61,932 nt of DNA from Promethearchaeota archaeon (GTDB lineage Archaea; Asgardarchaeota; Lokiarchaeia; Sigynarchaeales; SOKP01), in NCBI GenBank assembly GCA_004524515.1, contig SDNV01000003.1, forward strand, positions 1 to 61,932, written 5' to 3'. This document shows, one piece after another, positions 60,037 to 61,932 of this stretch (positions are counted from its first letter, which is position 1; each line of letters opens with the position of its first letter). Position numbers and translations under genes: made by a program. The notes beneath the pieces were generated by a model. That model saw nothing but the letters and a program-made list of their open reading frames with translations, was not told the DNA's origin and searched no databases.

Positions 60037-61932
60037 TATTTTCCCTCCACAAATTTAATAATTTCAACCGCTACATCATTCATGTGCATATTTGGTTCAT
60101 AGATTTTATTCTGAACTGGATTAATTATATCGTGTGTTAGATGATTTACACTTCCTTCTTTAAATTGGTCTATCCACCAGCCTTCTGTGATATTTACAAC
60201 ACCCGGTCTGACAGAATCACTAATCCTTGCTTTAAGTGTGGTACGAGCTCTATCATTAAAAACGGTCACTAATTCATTATCAGAAATATCTCTTGCTTCT
60301 GCATCAATTGAATTGATTTCTACCATGGGTTCTGGATTTAATTCAAGTAGAGATGTTACATTCGAAAACATGGAATGAGTTCTAAAGCGACTATGACCTT
60401 GAATGAAATTTAAGGGATATTTTGTTTTTCCGGGTGTAATTGGGGCTTCTATAGGATCTAAATAAACGGGAAGGGCCTGACCATCTTCTACTAATTGTTC
60501 TGCATAAAGCTCGATCTTACCTGATGGAGTTGAAAAACTTAATGGAAAATTTCCGCCTTCTGGGAGCGCTTTTAGAAGCATAGCCCCATTTTGGAGCGAT
60601 TCCCGAGTAACACCATCTAATGAGGGATGATCCAGAATTAAATCAATCATGGCCTCTTCCCCACCCTCAAAATACTCACCATATCCAAGTTTTTTAGCGA
60701 GACCAGCAACAATATCTGCATCTGACTTAGATTCATATAAAGGTTCAATAATTTTTTGTTGTAATTGCAAATAAGGATATGGGTGGGGTAAAAAGTCTGA
60801 AAATTCTAAGAAACTGCATACTGGAAGTAATACATCCGCATATTTCGCCGTAGGGGTCATGAATAATTCAGTTTGAACTATGAAATCGAGCTTTGGGAAA
60901 AATTCATTAATTATCTTATTACAATCGACGCACTGGTTTAAGAAATTTATAAATGCAAACCAAAGTGCCTTTATAGGATATGGTTTACCGGAGATAACCG
61001 CATTATAGAGATTGAGTATACCAAGTCGATGAAAAGAAGGTTTATCTGGAACTGCTTTAAGAAAAGGATCCCAATTAAGTACTGCTGGAAGGTATCCAGA
61101 GCTAAAAGCCGTCGAGACGTGACCTGTTACACTTGCCACAGACGCTAAACCCCTAAGAGATATGTCTCCATGATAAGTTCTAGTAAATCCCATATAGGTA
61201 AAAAAAACTACATTTTTAGTGGAACCAATTTTTTCCCCTAACTTTGTTATTAACTCAGCGTTGACTCTCGTGATTTCTGCTGCTCTCTTAGGAGGATATT
61301 CTTTAGCCAAATCTATTAACATTTGAAATGCTGGTTTGCATTGAATCCCATTAATTTCGTATGTACCAATAATACAAGCGGATTTGACATTAGATCGTCT
61401 CACGACATTAGCGGCATTTTTTGCACCATCCCATAATATATATGCATTTGCCTTTTTTTCTCCGATATCTTTTCCTCTTAAAAATTTTCCAGTATCCATT
61501 CTCACTAAATATGGCCCATTAGTTTCTTCTCGTATGAATTCAATGTTATAAAGTTCTTTTTGAAAAATCACGTGCATTAATCCTAGAGCAAGTGCGCTAT
61601 CAGTGCCTGGATAAAGTCCAATATATTCATCAGCTTTAGAAGCCGTAACCGTAAATCTGGGATCAATTACAACCACTTTAGTACCTTGTTCTTTTGCGTC
61701 TAAAATTTTACGCATAGTCTGAAGTGGCATAGATTCTCCTGGGTTGGTACCCCAGACTATTAATAATTCTGGCCAATGTTTTTGCCAAAATTTACCAAAT
61801 AGATAAATATAAGGAAATTGACTGCCAAAAATAATTCGACTGCCGCATGGCAATCCAGCATCTCCATATCCCCAAGCACTTACGCGCGTAGATTGGGTTA
61901 AACTTGCAAGTCTTAAATATGCTCCAAACTTA
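60036..61932 (-). CDS. Molybdopterin oxidoreductase catalytic subunit, 5' end outside the window
   Basis: The frame stays open to the right edge (from 61853 on through STRVSAWGYGDAGLPCGSR), so the N-terminus with any Tat signal and 4Fe-4S site is missing. The visible ~630 residues show GTNPGESMPLQ and VVVIDPRFTVTASKADEYIGLYPGTDSALALGLMHV (cofactor binding) and the C-terminal GHSRFRTHSMFSN and MVEINSIDAEARDI of the MopB cap. This is the DMSO-reductase family. The substrate is open, as neither a membrane anchor gene nor the metal-ligand residue is in view. Confidence 0.87.
   Translation of the reverse strand, partial: KFGAYLRLASLTQSTRVSAWGYGDAGLPCGSRIIFGSQFPYIYLFGKFWQKHWPELLIVWGTNPGESMPLQTMRKILDAKEQGTKVVVIDPRFTVTASKADEYIGLYPGTDSALALGLMHVIFQKELYNIEFIREETNGPYLVRMDTGKFLRGKDIGEKKANAYILWDGAKNAANVVRRSNVKSACIIGTYEINGIQCKPAFQMLIDLAKEYPPKRAAEITRVNAELITKLGEKIGSTKNVVFFTYMGFTRTYHGDISLRGLASVASVTGHVSTAFSSGYLPAVLNWDPFLKAVPDKPSFHRLGILNLYNAVISGKPYPIKALWFAFINFLNQCVDCNKIINEFFPKLDFIVQTELFMTPTAKYADVLLPVCSFLEFSDFLPHPYPYLQLQQKIIEPLYESKSDADIVAGLAKKLGYGEYFEGGEEAMIDLILDHPSLDGVTRESLQNGAMLLKALPEGGNFPLSFSTPSGKIELYAEQLVEDGQALPVYLDPIEAPITPGKTKYPLNFIQGHSRFRTHSMFSNVTSLLELNPEPMVEINSIDAEARDISDNELVTVFNDRARTTLKARISDSVRPGVVNITEGWWIDQFKEGSVNHLTHDIINPVQNKIYEPNMHMNDVAVEIIKFVEGK

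Noticed and set aside
1..61932. Mobile elements, integrases, rRNA or tRNA genes
   Set aside because: None recognised by eye on either strand. A tRNA scan and IS search would settle it.

Overview
The window is about 62 kb of AT-rich DNA (roughly 30% GC by eye). It reads as chromosome of an Asgard archaeon, most likely of the Lokiarchaeia type. Pointers are TATA-type promoters, Shine-Dalgarno sites with frequent TTG/GTG starts, an archaeal gene repertoire, and several eukaryote-like families: a full-length CD36/LIMP-2-type protein, a Ras-like GTPase fused to a winged helix, a second small GTPase, a roadblock protein, a longin-like protein and two dolichol-kinase-like proteins. No rRNA, tRNA, CRISPR array, transposase or integrase was seen. 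The taxonomic call is inference.

Layout. 1-8.8 kb: a SIR2-TPR protein, a gene remnant, PAP2 phosphatase, U32 protein, M48 protease, an unknown helical protein and a longin-like protein. 9-20.8 kb: mostly metabolism and housekeeping (CoA-transferase/GNAT fusion, MutY-like glycosylase, B12-radical SAM enzyme, formylglutamate-amidohydrolase-like protein, HAD phosphatase, two SCP2-like proteins, a UxaA-type lyase pair, TatD, tautomerase, thymidylate-synthase-like protein). 21-22.2 kb: two tiny lysine-rich proteins and a ubiquitin-like protein ending in Gly-Gly. 22.2-28.2 kb: three paralogous winged-helix regulators around a GNAT gene and the CD36-like gene, whose promoter carries palindromes and a leader ORF. 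28.3-34.1 kb: membrane and lipid proteins, Maf and YjjX house-cleaning enzymes. 35-41 kb: GTPase/roadblock/ATP-grasp region and a second GTPase operon. 41-49 kb: a TPP enzyme and a four-gene chromosome-organisation operon (degenerate AAA+ protein, SMC, ScpA, ScpB). 49-50 kb: a HEPN-MNT pair. 50.2-51.7 kb: a secreted beta-propeller whose apparent signal peptide is interrupted by a stop codon.

The most striking system is at 51.8-57.6 kb. An ArsR regulator is divergent from a co-directional set: DUF166 protein, ACR3 arsenite permease, a methyltransferase fused to an HgcA-like corrinoid membrane protein, an HgcB-like ferredoxin, a Cys-rich thioredoxin-like protein, a MoaD-like protein and a small zinc-ribbon-like protein. 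The last gene has four in-frame UGA codons, three of which fall where the GDCCVxC family has cysteine. The MoaD-like frame continues through a tandem UGA-UGA to a TAA. Each of these two frames is followed, 8-10 nt after its TAA, by a nearly identical hairpin with a eukaryote-like SECIS core. I read this as a selenocysteine-using metal(loid)/organometal operon controlled by ArsR through two palindromic operators.

The end of the window (57.6-61.9 kb) holds a YdjM-type membrane hydrolase, a small membrane protein, an HD phosphohydrolase, and a molybdopterin oxidoreductase with its four-cluster ferredoxin. The oxidoreductase runs off the right edge.
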